From Diphasiastrum complanatum (lineage: Eukaryota > Streptophyta > Lycopodiopsida > Lycopodiales > Lycopodiaceae), in NCBI GenBank assembly GCA_029204225.1, contig CM055110.1, forward strand, positions 14,138,796-14,202,795: a stretch of DNA of 64,000 bases, read 5' to 3'. The notes beneath the pieces are model-generated. The model was not told the DNA's origin and searched no databases. It saw only the letters and a list, made by a program, of their open reading frames with translations. The position numbers and the translations under genes were made by a program. This document shows, in pieces, positions 23,773 through 35,950 of this stretch; the first letter of the stretch is position 1, and each line of letters begins with the position of its first letter.

Positions 23773-23774
<2 letters not shown>

Positions 23775-24304
23775 GCTGAAACTCTGGAACGGGTGAAGAG
23801 GCCCGAGAGGGGCACGATGTGTGCCCGAATGGAGGGCCCGTCGTGAAGTAACCATGAGAAGGAGACGTTTGGAAAAGGAAAGAGAGGGGGGGTAGCGTGG
23901 CATTGGCACTTAAGTTTAAAACTTAAGTGGGCCATGCAAGTGTGGGTAAAATTGGTTGAAGGGGGGGGGGGGGGGGGAGGCTAATTTTTCCATTTTTGAG
24001 TTTTTTTAGCTTGTAAATTTCTTGATCGAAAGGTTTTTTTCAGTTTTGACAAACTGATAAGTTAATTTTTGCAAATAATATTTGAGTTACCAGTTGTTAA
24101 TGGATTTTCGACGCATTAATAGTTAATTTTGGTTTTTTATTGCTTAATACCCATTTGCCAATTCATTGGTATAATTTCTTAATTAAAGCACGTATGGTCT
24201 AAAAATCAGTTTTTCTATAGACATTGCTTGGTTTAACAAATTATCATACCCGTAATGAATGTGTTTACCAAACGAAATTTTTTTAATTTTCAGTTGGCAA
24301 GCAA
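23773..24304. other. Gap between LINE and second gypsy
   Basis: No gene. It includes a run of 17 G (23961-23977) and AT-rich DNA, probably the leader of the following gypsy. No 5' LTR or primer-binding site was found. Confidence 0.5.
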
Positions 24305-24305
24305 A

Positions 24306-25414
24306 TGGATGTTGATGAAATTCTGGGGGTGGGTGGCACCGAGATTCACCCGGCATCACCAAGAAGTGATGGGGGAAATACGGAGATTCAGCCGGCCTCA
24401 CCCGGAAGTGATGACACCCTAGACTCAGAAAAACTATTGCAAACTTTAGGCAAGGCAGTTTTAGAACTTCATCAGAGCAATAAACAACGGGATAAACAAA
24501 TGCAAAATCTATTTAATCAACTGCAAGCTATTAACTCTAACAACTTGGGCTACCAATCGGAAATATTTTCCAGCGATAAAAAGTTTAAACCCCGGAAGTC
24601 GTTGAAGACTGGATAAACCGTTGGACAAGCTATTTTAGCTTGCACAACGTCCCAGAGGATAAAGGAATATCATCAGTTCTATTGTTTCTAGAAGGTAAAG
24701 CCTCTTCTTGGTGGAGGGAACTTTCCACGAAACCAGTGACTTGGGCTTGATTCTTGACGGACTTCCGGAAAGCTTTTGTCACGATAGACGATTCCGAGCT
24801 GTATATTCGGTTTATCAGCTGCAAAATGGGCAACCGAGAGCTGGATGGTTATGTCCAAGAGTTCTTGGACTCTTTGGCCAAGGTGCCGCTCTTTGATCGT
24901 AAATTGGCATAGTGGCAGTTCATTGTCGGACTGCCAGCTGATATCAAAATGAGTGCAAACGAAATATCCTCAACTCACTGGAGGATGCGCACGGCCAAAC
25001 GACCCTGAAATTTAAACAAGAAAAATCTTATAGGCGTAAGAAGCAGTTTTTGACGAGCTGGAGGCAGAAGCGTACCAACACCCAAAGAAGAAGAAGAATA
25101 AGAAAAAATTGGTGGTTAAAGACAAAGCGCGGTTGGTGGCGCTTAAGCAAAATCTATGTTTCCTCTGCAATAAACTTGGGCACCGTGCCAAACAGTGCCC
25201 CGAACGGAAAACAAAGTCGTCAAGTTTCATGACTGTGGATTTACCGGCAAGTAAATTAGAAGTCAATTTGTTGAATAATTGTGACTGTACTTGTAACTTT
25301 AGTGCACTCTCTTTCAAGCCTAATAAATTGTTTCGTGTGAGAGGCAATATTTTAGGGAAAGACGTGAATGTGCTATTTGATTCAGGTAGTACTCACAATT
25401 TTTTGAATGCTTGA
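24306..25414 (+). pseudogene. Gypsy gag-protease, decayed
   Basis: It opens with two near repeats, TEIHPASPRSDGG and TEIQPASPGSDD, in an acidic N-terminus. A Retrotrans_gag-like part follows in another frame (WINRWTSYFSLHNVPED; ASSWWRELSTKPVTW) with stops. The CCHC knuckle CFLCNKLGHRAKQC is at about 25160-25200 and the protease motif VLFDSGSTHNFLNA at about 25370-25412, followed by a stop. Confidence 0.8.
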
Positions 25415-26604
25415 CTTGAGCAAAAGCTCCGAGTGCCCACCATGGCCAGTGATCATCGTTACGTGGTCCGACTTGCCTCAGGGTCGGACACTGAGATTTG
25501 GGATGTCAAAGTCTCCAATTTAGAGCTTCGGATGCAGAACTATGTTGAGCCGTTGGATTTCCATGTCATGAATCTGACTGGACTGAAGTGATTTTGGGCT
25601 ATGAATGGTTTTTTAGCAAATCAGACTCTTTAGAGATAGATTTTAAAAATCATTCTATGGTATTTAAAGATAAGTTTGATCAGATTGTCTCTATTTCTGG
25701 AGAGACCGATGTGCTTCCATCGCCGATGATTTCCTCGGCTGAATTAATTGAAAAACTTCATGACTTTGAGTATGAACTCTTTCACTTGCTTTTGAAATCT
25801 CGTATGCATTGTGATGTTGGGGATGTGAATGTGTTTTCATGCTTTAACACTGAAAATTCGCATCAAGAACAACAACTTTTGCAAGATTTAAAGCAAGAGT
25901 TTAGTGAAGTTTTTTCGAAGCAGCTACCTTATGGACTACCACCTGCCCGGTCGGTGGATCATAAAATAGATCTTTTGCCTGATAGCCGTCCTATTTTTAG
26001 ACAACCATATCGGTTCAGGCAGAAGGAAGAGGAGGAAGTGGCTAGGCAAATCGAGGAGTATCTCAGGATGGGACACATAAGACCAAGTAAATGTCCATAG
26101 GGAGCACCTGTCCTTCTTAAGAGTAAGAAAGATGGGAGTTTCTGGCTATGTGTAGATTACAAGGGTCTGAACAAACTTACAGTTAAAAATAAATACCCGT
26201 TGCCCAGGATGGACGATCTCATAGATCAATTGAATGGAGCTAAATAGTTCACAAAAATTGATCTACATACGGGATACCATCAGATAAGGATACATTCGGA
26301 TGATGTATCTAAAACTGGTTTTAGGACCAGGTTTGGCCACTACAAGTTTCTTGTATTACCCTTTGGTTTGACGAATGCTCCGGCTACTTTCCAACAAATG
26401 ATGAACGATTTATTTCGTCCATATTTGTGGAAGTTCATAGTAGTGTTTCTGGACGATATTCTGATCTATAGCAGAACACTCAAAGAGCATGCTAAGCATC
26501 TCCGTACTGTCTTACGTATCTTAAGACAAGAGAAGCTTTATGCAAAAGAATCAAAGTGCGAATTCTTCAAGAGGAATTTCTTCTTTCCCAGTTTTAAGTT
26601 CTGA
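25415..26604 (+). pseudogene. Gypsy reverse transcriptase, truncated
   Basis: Continues the protease (WDVKVSNLELRMQNY), then [42 protein letters not shown], a stop, [35 protein letters not shown] and [10 protein letters not shown]. At SKCEFFKR the coding sequence breaks off and runs within 60 bases into the polypurine tract. The element could not copy itself unaided. Confidence 0.85.
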
Positions 26605-26632
26605 GGACAGAACTTGAATAAGGGGGAAAGAA

Positions 26633-27126
26633 TGTCATGCCCATGACTGGTCTCGGGTAGCGTGTCCACGCTAGGGACCGGTAGACCAACAACCCGTAAG
26701 TTAATTGTGACTATAAGGGAATTGGGGCCCTTATGTGTACATGGTCATAGTTAATGGTTGTAGGCCTAAACACTGGTGGAGTTGGTATGGGTCTATCAGT
26801 GAGTCATTAGAGAATTAGGGAACTAGATGACGTGGCCCAGATAGGCTGCAGAGGTGTCCAGTGAGGTGTCATAGTGCACTACTAGTGGTGCATGGGCCTT
26901 GGAGGGTATAAGTATACCTCCTGGGCTCTCACTAGTGTATGCTTGATTTTGTGATTAGTAGCTACATGCTGCTGGTGTGACTCCTCTTTCCATGACTTTG
27001 ATTGATCCATAGCTTGTGGGCTAGATCCGTTCGATCTAGGTTTGGTTGGGTTGGTCTATCCACCACCTGTTCCCTTGTGTTGTTGCTTTGTATGGTATGC
27101 TTAGGCTAGAATCCTGGACTTTACAG
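26633..27126 (+). repeat. Gypsy 3' LTR
   Basis: 494 bases starting TGTCATGCCCATGACTGG after a purine tract (AAGGGGGAAAGAA) and ending GGACTTTACA, with TG...CA ends. A TATA-like box, TATAAGTA, lies at 26907-26914. Its last ~35 bases (GTATGCTTAGGCTAGAATCC ... GGACTTTACA) match the LTR remnant before the primer-binding site at 14551. Confidence 0.85.
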
Positions 27127-28198
27127 TAAGGCCTCTTCATGATTTGGCCTTCCAACTCCCTGAGCGAAAAGCCAATTACTGGGACCACTTGTGATCATAA
27201 CGAACAGGCTAGAGGTTAGTTTTGAATTTTTATCCTTGACAGGACCCACCATGGATTAATGCACCTGAACTGGACCATCTTGCAACCAAAACAGTCGGCA
27301 AACTACACAATAATAATGCTCTTAATGAGAGCTTTCATCTGATACCCATATGGCCCAAAAAAGACCAAAAATTTAAAAAATTTAAAAAAAAAGCGTATCT
27401 AAATTTTTTGGAAAATTTCCAAAACACGTTTCTGAACCGCGTTTTGAACAGCGATTCTGAACCGCGTTTCAGAAATGCGCTGCATCTATGTAGACTGGAA
27501 CACAATTTGAGAAATCCCATTAGAGTTTTTTAGAATGTGCATTTTCCAAAAATAACATGACTTTGAATGTTTTATTTTCATTTATCACATTTTCTAATTT
27601 TTATTGTCATTTTTAGACCCAATGTTGACTAAGAAGCAAATGGCAATGAGTAAGAATTTTTTTTTTACAGAATAAAACATAATACATAAACAAGAGTTAC
27701 CGATAGAAACAAAGTAAGTAAAGTAAAAAAATTTCAAATAAAAGAAAATTAAAATTAAAACATGATACGTAAACAAGAGTTACCAATACAAACAAAATAA
27801 AAAGTACAAAAACAAAGCAATTCACATTTTTGGATTTTATTATTAATCATGTTAAACATACCAAAAGATGAAATACCAAAAATAAACCAAAAGAGTCTAA
27901 AAAAGTTCAAACTTTTTTCATGATTTTCTTAACCCTTATTATTAATCATCTTAAACATACCAAAAAGCAAAAATACCAAAGATAAGACCAAAAGAGTCTA
28001 AAATAGATTTTCTTAAAACGACCAACTTTCATGGAGTAACAAAATAGCAAGACTGCTTAATTGGTATACAAAACATCTCTAATAGTACAAAGATGACAAA
28101 ACATATAGAATTACCAGTGATTACTCCATATTTAACATAATTAAAAGTATTTAAGGAACTATGAGGCATTGAAATATGTTCAAGTCAATGTATTATGG
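27127..28198. other. AT-rich stretch with no recognised gene
   Basis: Holds a GC-rich repeat cluster near 27410-27480 (CGCGTTTTGAAC, CCGCGTTTCAGAA) after a sequence, TGATACCCATAT, also present at 14214-14225. The rest (27560-28198) is AT-rich without coding signal. Confidence 0.5.
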
Positions 28199-30354
28199 CT
28201 ATAGTCTTTTATCACAAAAGCCAACCAATGTACTTGACCTAACCTGCCTTATAGAAAGGCGTAAAAAAATACATTCATTACCACTAGTTGTACAGTCACT
28301 TTCACATGAGTCTTTAGGATAGATTACTCCACCAAAAACATTAGAGTCTTTAAAAAGAAGACTCAAGAAGGTCAAGAGCAAACAAGCCATCAATATATCT
28401 TATAAAATGGGTTAATTTATGCAATAAGATGGGACAAGTACCACAATAAACTCATCTTTGCATAAATTCAAATTTATATTTAAAAAAAATGATAAAAGTT
28501 TGCTTGATGAACAACACATTTAGTACCCATGGGAATACCTATCCCCTATTGAGAAAGCAAATTACCTAAAGATATATGAAAATTATCCAAGAGAAAGTGC
28601 AGCCAAGAACAAACATCATCAACATCATCAATTTTAGTAAATCTTTTCTTCTTCGGATCAACATCTTGATGTTTGTACTGTAGTCAACAGAACTGAAAAT
28701 GCAAAGCATCGTTTTTCAACTTTCAAAGCTTTGCATCGAGTGTCCTTCAGATTATTGCTAGAAACATCTCTAATTAGCTTATCGATACAAATTTTCACAT
28801 TTACCAAATTAATTTGGTTACAATGTCGTAAAGTCGTAGGTTTTAAAAAACATAGGTTGGGTTTTTGCTTCTATAGTACGAGAGGCATTGAAAAACTTTA
28901 TTACTTTATTTTTGTCAAAAGAATCATTAAAAATTCAGCTACAATTTATAGGAACACATGTGTGCTATAAGTAAGTTTGTTCAAAGTTCAATAATAGAAA
29001 GAAGCAAGGCTTTAAAGCAACTACCTAGCCACTTAATATGTCAGTTAGCGTAGTTTTACAAGTTGTTGCAATAAACCCAAGTCTTTTCAGAACTTTATGA
29101 GATTTCCACAGCACACGAAAAAGGAAGATTTGGGTAAGAATTAAGGTTATACAAACAACAAAAACCTTGATGATATTTTACTTCGGTCACAGTATAAAGA
29201 CATCAAGCATTAAGTTCCCACTAGAAGAATGGACCTCATTCAATAACGATTCCAAATAAAAGAATGTGCAAACAAATTCAAAATTGTTTGAACATTTATC
29301 CACATACGAAATGACAAAAATGTCTATGATTTAACATTAGCTTTGCTTTTTAACAACGGCTTAAAGAAGTTTTGAGGTAACAAAAGTGGGAATTTAATAT
29401 ACCAAAGTCTTGACAAGACATGTTTTCTATAGTATAGAGCAACCAAAAAAGGTTCTTGAATTGTATATATGCCAACGGAGAACTTCCCCAAAGACATGGC
29501 ACAATCCAAATGACACAGCGTCCTTATGTTACCTTTGTAAGGAAATATTCTGAAGCAACAATATTAAGGGGAAGGCAAAACATTAGGAGGATTGATAGGA
29601 CAAGTAGAAGGACGAGCAGAAGGCGTGATCAGAGCTTGTGGAATGTAGCAATCTAGAGGAGGGGTTTTGGTGATACAATATTCCAACCTTTCAAAGCATT
29701 ACGAACAAATGTTGTAATGTTTTTAGGTTTAGTGTGAGATCTACACAACATGGAAGTTTCCTTCGTCAAAGTTTCTACTCTTTGTAACTTGGGACTTACC
29801 CCCAAGATCATAAACTCCAAGAAAAAAGGAATGAAGAGCTCTCATTTAAAAAACGTTCATGAAGCCAAAGCCACGCCACCTTGAAAAACTCTTTAGAACT
29901 AGAAGAGTTGCCATCAATGTGCTCAATGGGAAAGATCCTAAAAGACTCGAAAGCACATTTAGCTATAGCAACATACAAAGATTTTGACTCTTTTTTACGA
30001 AAATTAATGCACTTTTCTAGCTTCTCGAAGATGTTTTTGAAAACGTACAAAAGCAAAATGATAATTTTGGCCAACATATGCCATACTATTACTTTGTATG
30101 TTATAAAGGACATAGATTACTTGGGTGCTATGGATTGGACTAAAAGGCATAAAAGCATGTAAACCCTTTTGTCTAAGATGGTTATTTGTATAATGAGTAC
30201 TAACAAGCGAAGACTTGAAAATAGACCATTCAATAGGGAGTTCCCCAAATTCCTGAAGTTTATTCAAACTATATCTACAAAAGAAGTTATACCTTTCTCT
30301 ATGATTTGTAGCATTTCTACTACCAAAGCAAAGGGATAAAGGATGGAAGAGCAA
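28199..30354 (-). mobile_element. Penelope-like element relic with N-terminal GIY-YIG
   Basis: Read on the minus strand. GIY-YIG-like domain at about 30115-29900: VIYVLYNI, MAYVGQNYH, FVRFQKHLREA, then after one frame change IAKCAFESFRIFPIEHIDG and WLWLHERFLNE. After about 1.5 kb of broken coding sequence comes an RT-like stretch at about 28400-28210: IRYIDGLFALD, with Gly in place of the second catalytic Asp, then GVIYPKD, FLRLSI and DKR, which matches the order GIYP...FLDL...YDKR of Penelope-like RTs. GIY-YIG before RT is the permuted order known from green-lineage (Chlamys-type) elements. Many stops; inactive. It may extend to about 31400. Confidence 0.5.
29886..30354 (-). pseudogene. GIY-YIG-like domain of a Penelope-like element
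   Basis: An open minus-strand frame from 30354 to a stop near 30003, continuing in another frame to about 29886. The IYVLYN and AYVGQ pair, 10-12 residues apart, followed by RFQKHL is the GIY-YIG core. A later Glu/Asn-bearing helix (LHERFLNE) completes it. The preceding segment (NFFCRYSLNKLQEFGELPIE) has no recognised domain. Confidence 0.55.
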
Positions 30355-31700
30355 ACCTCTAAATTGTTGATAAAAGGAGAGCCAATGAGTCTATTTTGAG
30401 TAGTCAGGAAAGTGTTTAAGATTAGGCCCTCTTGAGGGCCATCAATCCGAAGTCAAAATTAATGTTGACCACACCCCTCATTTGTTTAACAGGGCTGTTG
30501 TAAAGCGATGATGTACCTAAATAGGTCCATGATATGGTCTTTTCGGCAGTCAAGGATATCTGGAGTACTAGGAAAGATATTATTTTTTTCCAACTTTGAA
30601 GAGCTTCACTTTATCAAGAGTCTATAGAAGGATTCAAAGAAACATGTCATTGCCTACTTCCCGATTCATTAGTAGTCTTCATACTTGTCTACTTCTTAAA
30701 AAAGTTCTCGTATTGAATACAATGATCAATTTCTTGTGATACATCAATGTTATGCCTAAGATAAGACCGTAAATAACAAAGGAGACAAGCAATCTTCAAC
30801 CTTTTATGGAGTCCAACCACAAACTCTCAAATCACCAACTCCATTGTGTAAAGTATTAGTCAAAGGTATGGCGAGTACTAGGAACAATAAAATTTTCTTC
30901 TCTCAAACTTAAAAATTTAAAAAGCATCAAATTTGTGAATACAATCCCTTTAATAAGATTAAAAGGAGATTGCATTGCCTACTTCCCAAGTCATTAGTCA
31001 ACTTATTTTCCTTTATCAAATACTAAAAAGTTTTGACTTCCTTACTCAGTTTTTCCTATTCATAGCACAGACCAAATGCCACAACATTCAAACTCACTTC
31101 GTCAATGCCCAACAGCAGAGTAGATCACAGGCACAAACATATGTGCTTTCATACCTTTGTACACAGACCAACGTACTAAGATTCTATTGCTTTACCCAAG
31201 GCGAAAGGTAGACTCCGTCCGGATGAAGGTTAGCACTAAAAAGTGAAGCCTATAAGTCCAAAGACTTGCTTGTCAAATCAATGCAAATTTTTCCGGCAGC
31301 TAATAAGCACCAAGCTCCTTTCATCAGGTTGTATATTTCTCAGCAGGTTCATGACATCTTTAAGCTTTTCATCATCCAACAGCTACCTAATATGAATTCA
31401 GCGTTTTGAGAGTTGAGTCTTGACAAAGAGTTGATCAAGGACAAATAAAAGCAAGTATCCTCTTAAAGGACGGAGCAGATAGTTCCTGAGCTATCAAACC
31501 AATTTAGCTAGATTCTATGGAGGAAGGGAAGATGCAGCACTCAACTTCTTGACCTGTTAGCAAACCTCTCCATCATGAGGAATGACGTTCAAACTGTCAA
31601 TGGAGACACTAAAACAGACTCTATTGAGGGTGTAGGTAGAAGATGCTCTTATCTCCATCCCAAAATCTGATTGATGGATGCAGCTTTGGAATGCTATAAC
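30355..31700. repeat. Diverged ~310-325-bp tandem duplication
   Basis: GTCAAGGATATCTGGAGTACTAGGAA (abbreviated here to its core, GAGTACTAGGAA) occurs near 30562 and again near 30873. TTGCCTACTTCCC recurs near 30649 and 30975. The minus strand shows coding-like pieces (IACLLCYLRSYLRHNIDV near 30800; EKLKDVMNLLRNIQPDERS near 31350) that may be an upstream part of the Penelope-like ORF. No intact gene. Confidence 0.45.
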
Positions 31701-33600
31701 TAGCGTGTTTTGTGAGTGGTCAAATTCGGCTGAATTCAGTTCCGTGTATATAGTAGATGAATTGAATGTGCAAGAACAAAGGTTTTTTCAAATACTGAAT
31801 TCAAATTTTTGATGTATATATAATGCTAAAAAATTTGAAAAATTTCTATGACGGAAATTGGAAAGATGGAGAAGCAGAGAAGAGTATAGCTGGACACATA
31901 TCCAGTTTTCAATAAGAGGAAGCGAAGTCGAGGAAACTACAAATACGATCCACTCAAGGTTCGTATCTCTCTTCCTCGACCATTCTAGCTGTCCATATAG
32001 TAGAACAAGAAAGGCCAAAATACGGATTGCTGACAGACCACAAGAACACAATGTAACACAGTTTCAACCTCAGAGAATAATCTCCAAGGAACTTGACGAA
32101 ATATCATTGTAGAATGCTGATCTTTTTATAAGCTCTAGTGTCGATTCTTGTGCTCGTTAGAGATATATGAAACTTGAAAAGTAATCAATAAATAACATTC
32201 TTGTCTGCTAAGTACACCACAGCTTAGCCTTGACGATAAATCTTCAAACGAAAACCAGCTTGTGGTTTACTTCAGCGGAATTTTTATCGTACTGCGCTTC
32301 TCAAGATGGTATCGCCTAATAAATCAACCTTTAAAACAAACTTCAGAGGGAACAACTAAAGAGCACCAAGAAGATCAACTGGCCTTTTCAACTTTCATAT
32401 TGTTGATCTCAGTCGAGCAATGTTTCGTAACTACGTCCGTCGTCCAAAGAGAGTACCACGTATCAAGCAAGCTGCTGTCAGTACACTTCCTGAACTTAAT
32501 CAAACAACATATTTATGATAAAAAGATCGGAAAAATGAGCTCATCCGGTTCTAAGGGCAGTTCTACCTAAAGCATGGTCGGACTAGAGCAGCTAGTAGCC
32601 ATGGCGGAGAAGACCAGGTGCTAAATAAAACGTTAGAGCTCACTAAAAGTGTGCAAATTTTGCAATCTTCTCTGTACAAAAGCAAGAAAACTCGAGATTG
32701 AGAAAACCAGAAATATTCAAGGTGACGACGAAAGCAATGCGTGAGATTAAAAGAAAATCAAACCTTAACAGGACTTTCAAAACCATGGTAACCTCCACCT
32801 TCTATATCCATCAGCGCACCAGAAACTCCGAAGAGCTTGAACAACTCGTAATTCGCAATACTCGTAAACACAACAATAATCTGAGAAAAAAGTCTTCGAT
32901 CCTCAGAACTCGCGGTACTTGTCACCACAGCAATCTGAGCCAAAAAGCGTAAAAATCCTCGATCCAGTCTGTACTCAGCTGACGAAACGAACCAATACAT
33001 GAGCTACATGCGCAGAAGTTTACAGACTTCAAAACAGTCCATAAAACTCCACATGGCACAATATAATCCAGCTCCAGCCAAAATCTAACACGGTAAGCAT
33101 CATTATCATCCTCGTCGATCCAGCGATGTAGTCAGATGACGAAACAAGAAACTACATCAGCTAAATGAGCAGAAGTTTCGAGACTTGAAAGCAGTCCAAA
33201 ATAATATGTAGCCTCCATGCTAGACCATGATCATTGATATTATCCTTGTTCTTCCTCATCGCCATCTGCTGCACAATAATGATAACAACGATGATATATC
33301 TACTAACACTGCAACGGATGAAATGGCGCATTCATGATCGCAAGTGCCGAGCGAGCGAGCGAGGCAAGCAAGTAATGCGAGGCGAGGCTAACGGCCAAGC
33401 AGAGAAAACATGAAGAAGAAGAAGAAGAAGAGGGATGACTTGACTTTGGTTTTTTAGGTGGCTGCGTACGATGGCCATTTCAATTTGCAGGATGAAAGCC
33501 TGAAATGCATGTCGAGGCCAATAGGCCGTCCAGAGAAGAACCAGACAGCCACACAAACTGGCAATTGAAAGGCAAACATGACAACGACCTTCTGTTTGAG
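31701..33600. other. Unrecognised region, possible decayed gene or 5' flank on minus strand
   Basis: One minus-strand frame (about 32960-32765) looks exon-like: FLRFLAQIAVVTSTASSED ... GALMDIEGGGYHGFESPVK, ending at a GT donor-like site. No family is recognised. A diverged duplication joins 32957-33056 with 33113-33220 (GATCCAG, GACGAAAC, GCAGAAGTTT). A (GAA)n tract at 33412-33430 and CGAG repeats at 33346-33361 resemble plant 5' UTR composition on the minus strand. A gene here is speculative. Confidence 0.3.
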
Positions 33601-33778
33601 GGGTGAAGTTAAAAAATTAGATCTCAGGACACAATCTCGAACTTTTCCTTGTTGAGAGAGAATAAGGGGGATGGATTACTTGGGGGAGGGGGGGGGGGCC
33701 CTCCCATGGTTGGTAATCCCATTTATTATCTCATATCTATGTTAAAATTCAATGGGACTCTCATCCCAGCACTTACAC

Positions 33779-33887
33779 TTTATTGGGTTTTTAAGGTCAC
33801 GTGTTCCATTTATTGGGTTCTTTAGTTCATGGTTTATTGGGTTTTTTAGTTCACGTGTTCCATTTATTGGGTTCTTTAGTTCATGGT
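33779..33887. repeat. 54-bp tandem duplication
   Basis: TTTATTGGGTTTTTAAGGTC at 33779 and TTTATTGGGTTTTTTAGTTC at 33833 start two copies, each with an internal half-repeat TTTATTGGGTTCTTTAGTTC. Nearly identical, so recent. Confidence 0.9.
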
Positions 33888-35874
33888 TTGATGAAGTGAC
33901 ATTGTATTTTGAGGTTGCATTTGTGGAGCTAGGCTTTAGGTCATTGAATATATGGGTTGCCTATTGCCTCTCCCTTGAGTTTTGCCTAATGGCTCATCCT
34001 TTGCCTCTTGTGTTAATTTTGATTACCAGTAAGAAATTAACATGTGATTATTGTAAATTTTGGAGAACTGCGGGACTATGCAATGCCCACCAAAAATTTT
34101 AAAGGTTTCACAATTTTTTCTCAGCTCCTTGAGCGCATGTATGACCCTCAAGCGTGCTGGGTTTTTGTGGGCCTCCACAACCACATGCACGCACGCACAC
34201 ACACACACACACACACATACGACAATAGGTTATTTTTTTAGATATAGAAAAAAGATGTCGAAACTTCAAAAACGTAAATGTACTTGTGGCATACAGGAGT
34301 AGGTAGTAGACGAGCAACAGGCACGGGTAGGTGGCAGGCAAGCAACATAAACACAACTTAAACCTCTCCGACAAGCAACATCAACACATCTAAAACATCT
34401 CTTGGCATGCTAATAAGATGCGAGGCTCCGACATCCACCCTTGCCTCTCTTCCATGACCTCATGCCTCTTAACTCCTTATTCATTGCCTCTGCTCCTCAT
34501 GTGCCATTTTTCAAAGGAGAGTATTATGTCGCAGAAGCGAGACTGTTTCGTGTTCGTCTTCTCCTTCTCTTTTCGCGAACAATTTTCTTTCTTTGAATTA
34601 TCTTTTCGTGCGTAAGCCCTTACAGGATCCCTGACACTCGACTACGCATCGCATAACATATTTTATTCTAGCAATCAAGACACACAGCACCACAAGACAA
34701 AAAGATACACGAAAATAGAACGACTATATTGTCAGTTTGATTTTGGAGCGAGATCATCAGTGTCTCGCTCGTTGGCGGATTGACACTCTGCTCTTACGTT
34801 GTGTTCTGCTCGTTGGCAGACTTTCATGCACAGCTATGGTGTCTTTACTTTCTTACTCTATTCGCTACGTCTCTCTCTGTCTCTTACAGATCTCTGTATT
34901 CTCATCATCTAGTTATGATCCAGAGAGGATCGTTTATACCTCCACTATGTGGAGTTTACAAGATAGCTAAACGTCGAATCACCAGACTAGTTGACGCTAA
35001 TCAATTAGTTAGTTAGTCTTCGTCGTTGCTACTCGTTTAAGCTGGGCGTGAAGCCCGTTAGCTGCCAGCTGGCAGCGTGAAAGATTTTTCTTTGTTTGAT
35101 TCATAATCTCCCGCTTTCTTTCGTTCTTTTTGTTTCTTTTCGTAGTTTTCGTTTTGCACCCCTTTTGAGGTTTGTGGTCTTGGAGGTGTGTTTGTGATTC
35201 GCGAATTGTTCGTGCTTCGAGTCAAAGACACGTTGACTGTCGTGAATCGTTCTTGTTTGACCTTCGTGTCTTGTTCGTGCTACGACAAAGTTGCAGGAGT
35301 TCACCATTTCTGACATATTCTTCACCTTGGGTGAGGGGGTGCAAGGGAGGGCTCCACCCTCGTCTAACAATGTAGAATATACCATGAAATTTGAATAATC
35401 ATGTCACTTTTTGGTGCCTCTACATCATTGGATGAGGGTGGGGCCATGCTTGCACTCTAAGTCATGTGGATATGTAGGCTCATCGTTATTCCTCCAACCT
35501 CTTTGACTCTTGTGGTGGCTTTATTTGGTTTCATTCAACGACATAATGTATATTTGACATAGATCAATCATAGTCATTCAATTAATGAGTCTCTGGGCCT
35601 CCATTGCTACCAAATGGCTCCTCCAATGCTTCCTACCTTGACCACTACTTTTTATCTTCTACCTCACTACCTTTTGTAACCTCCATCAAGGTCTATATTG
35701 CCTCCATTCGCCAATGTAGCTGCAAGGGAGTTGTCATTTTATGGCAACTTCTTAATCATGTTGTGTCAAATGGTATAGATTACAAACTGATATGGTAAAT
35801 TGTGATTTTATACAATTTCCCAAACTTTTATAAGATGCTTGCTAAATCTTGATTCAAAATTCACAAAGGAGAGG

Positions 35875-35876
<2 letters not shown>
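33888..35876. other. No recognised gene
   Basis: Short open frames only. It includes a GCAC/(CA)n tract at 34187-34217. The stretch from 34730 to 35370 is less AT-rich and looks like LTR or leader DNA, but I found no primer-binding site, polypurine tract or coding motif in it. Confidence 0.4.
34187..34217. repeat. (CA)n microsatellite
   Basis: GCACGCACGCAC followed by ACACAC repeats. Confidence 0.9.

Positions 35877-35948
<72 letters not shown>
35877..35948. repeat. (TC)n microsatellite
   Basis: 72 bases of uninterrupted TC. Open frames across it are serine/leucine artefacts. Confidence 0.97.

Positions 35949-35950
<2 letters not shown>

Larger units (their letters stand above)
24305..27126 (+). 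mobile_element. Second Ty3/gypsy element, internally deleted, with 3' LTR
   Basis: Gag (from 24306), zinc knuckle, protease and the first part of RT are followed almost directly by a polypurine tract and a 3' LTR. RNase H and integrase are therefore gone. Gag and pol carry many stops and frame changes. The 5' LTR was not seen. Confidence 0.85.

Noticed and set aside
23592-23935. Minus-strand open frames across the CT tract (Arg-Glu repeats)
   Set aside because: A dinucleotide repeat is open in most frames; there is no coding signal outside the tract.
33779-33887. Short direct repeats that might suggest a CRISPR-like array
   Set aside because: Head-to-tail duplication without spacers, in plant DNA.
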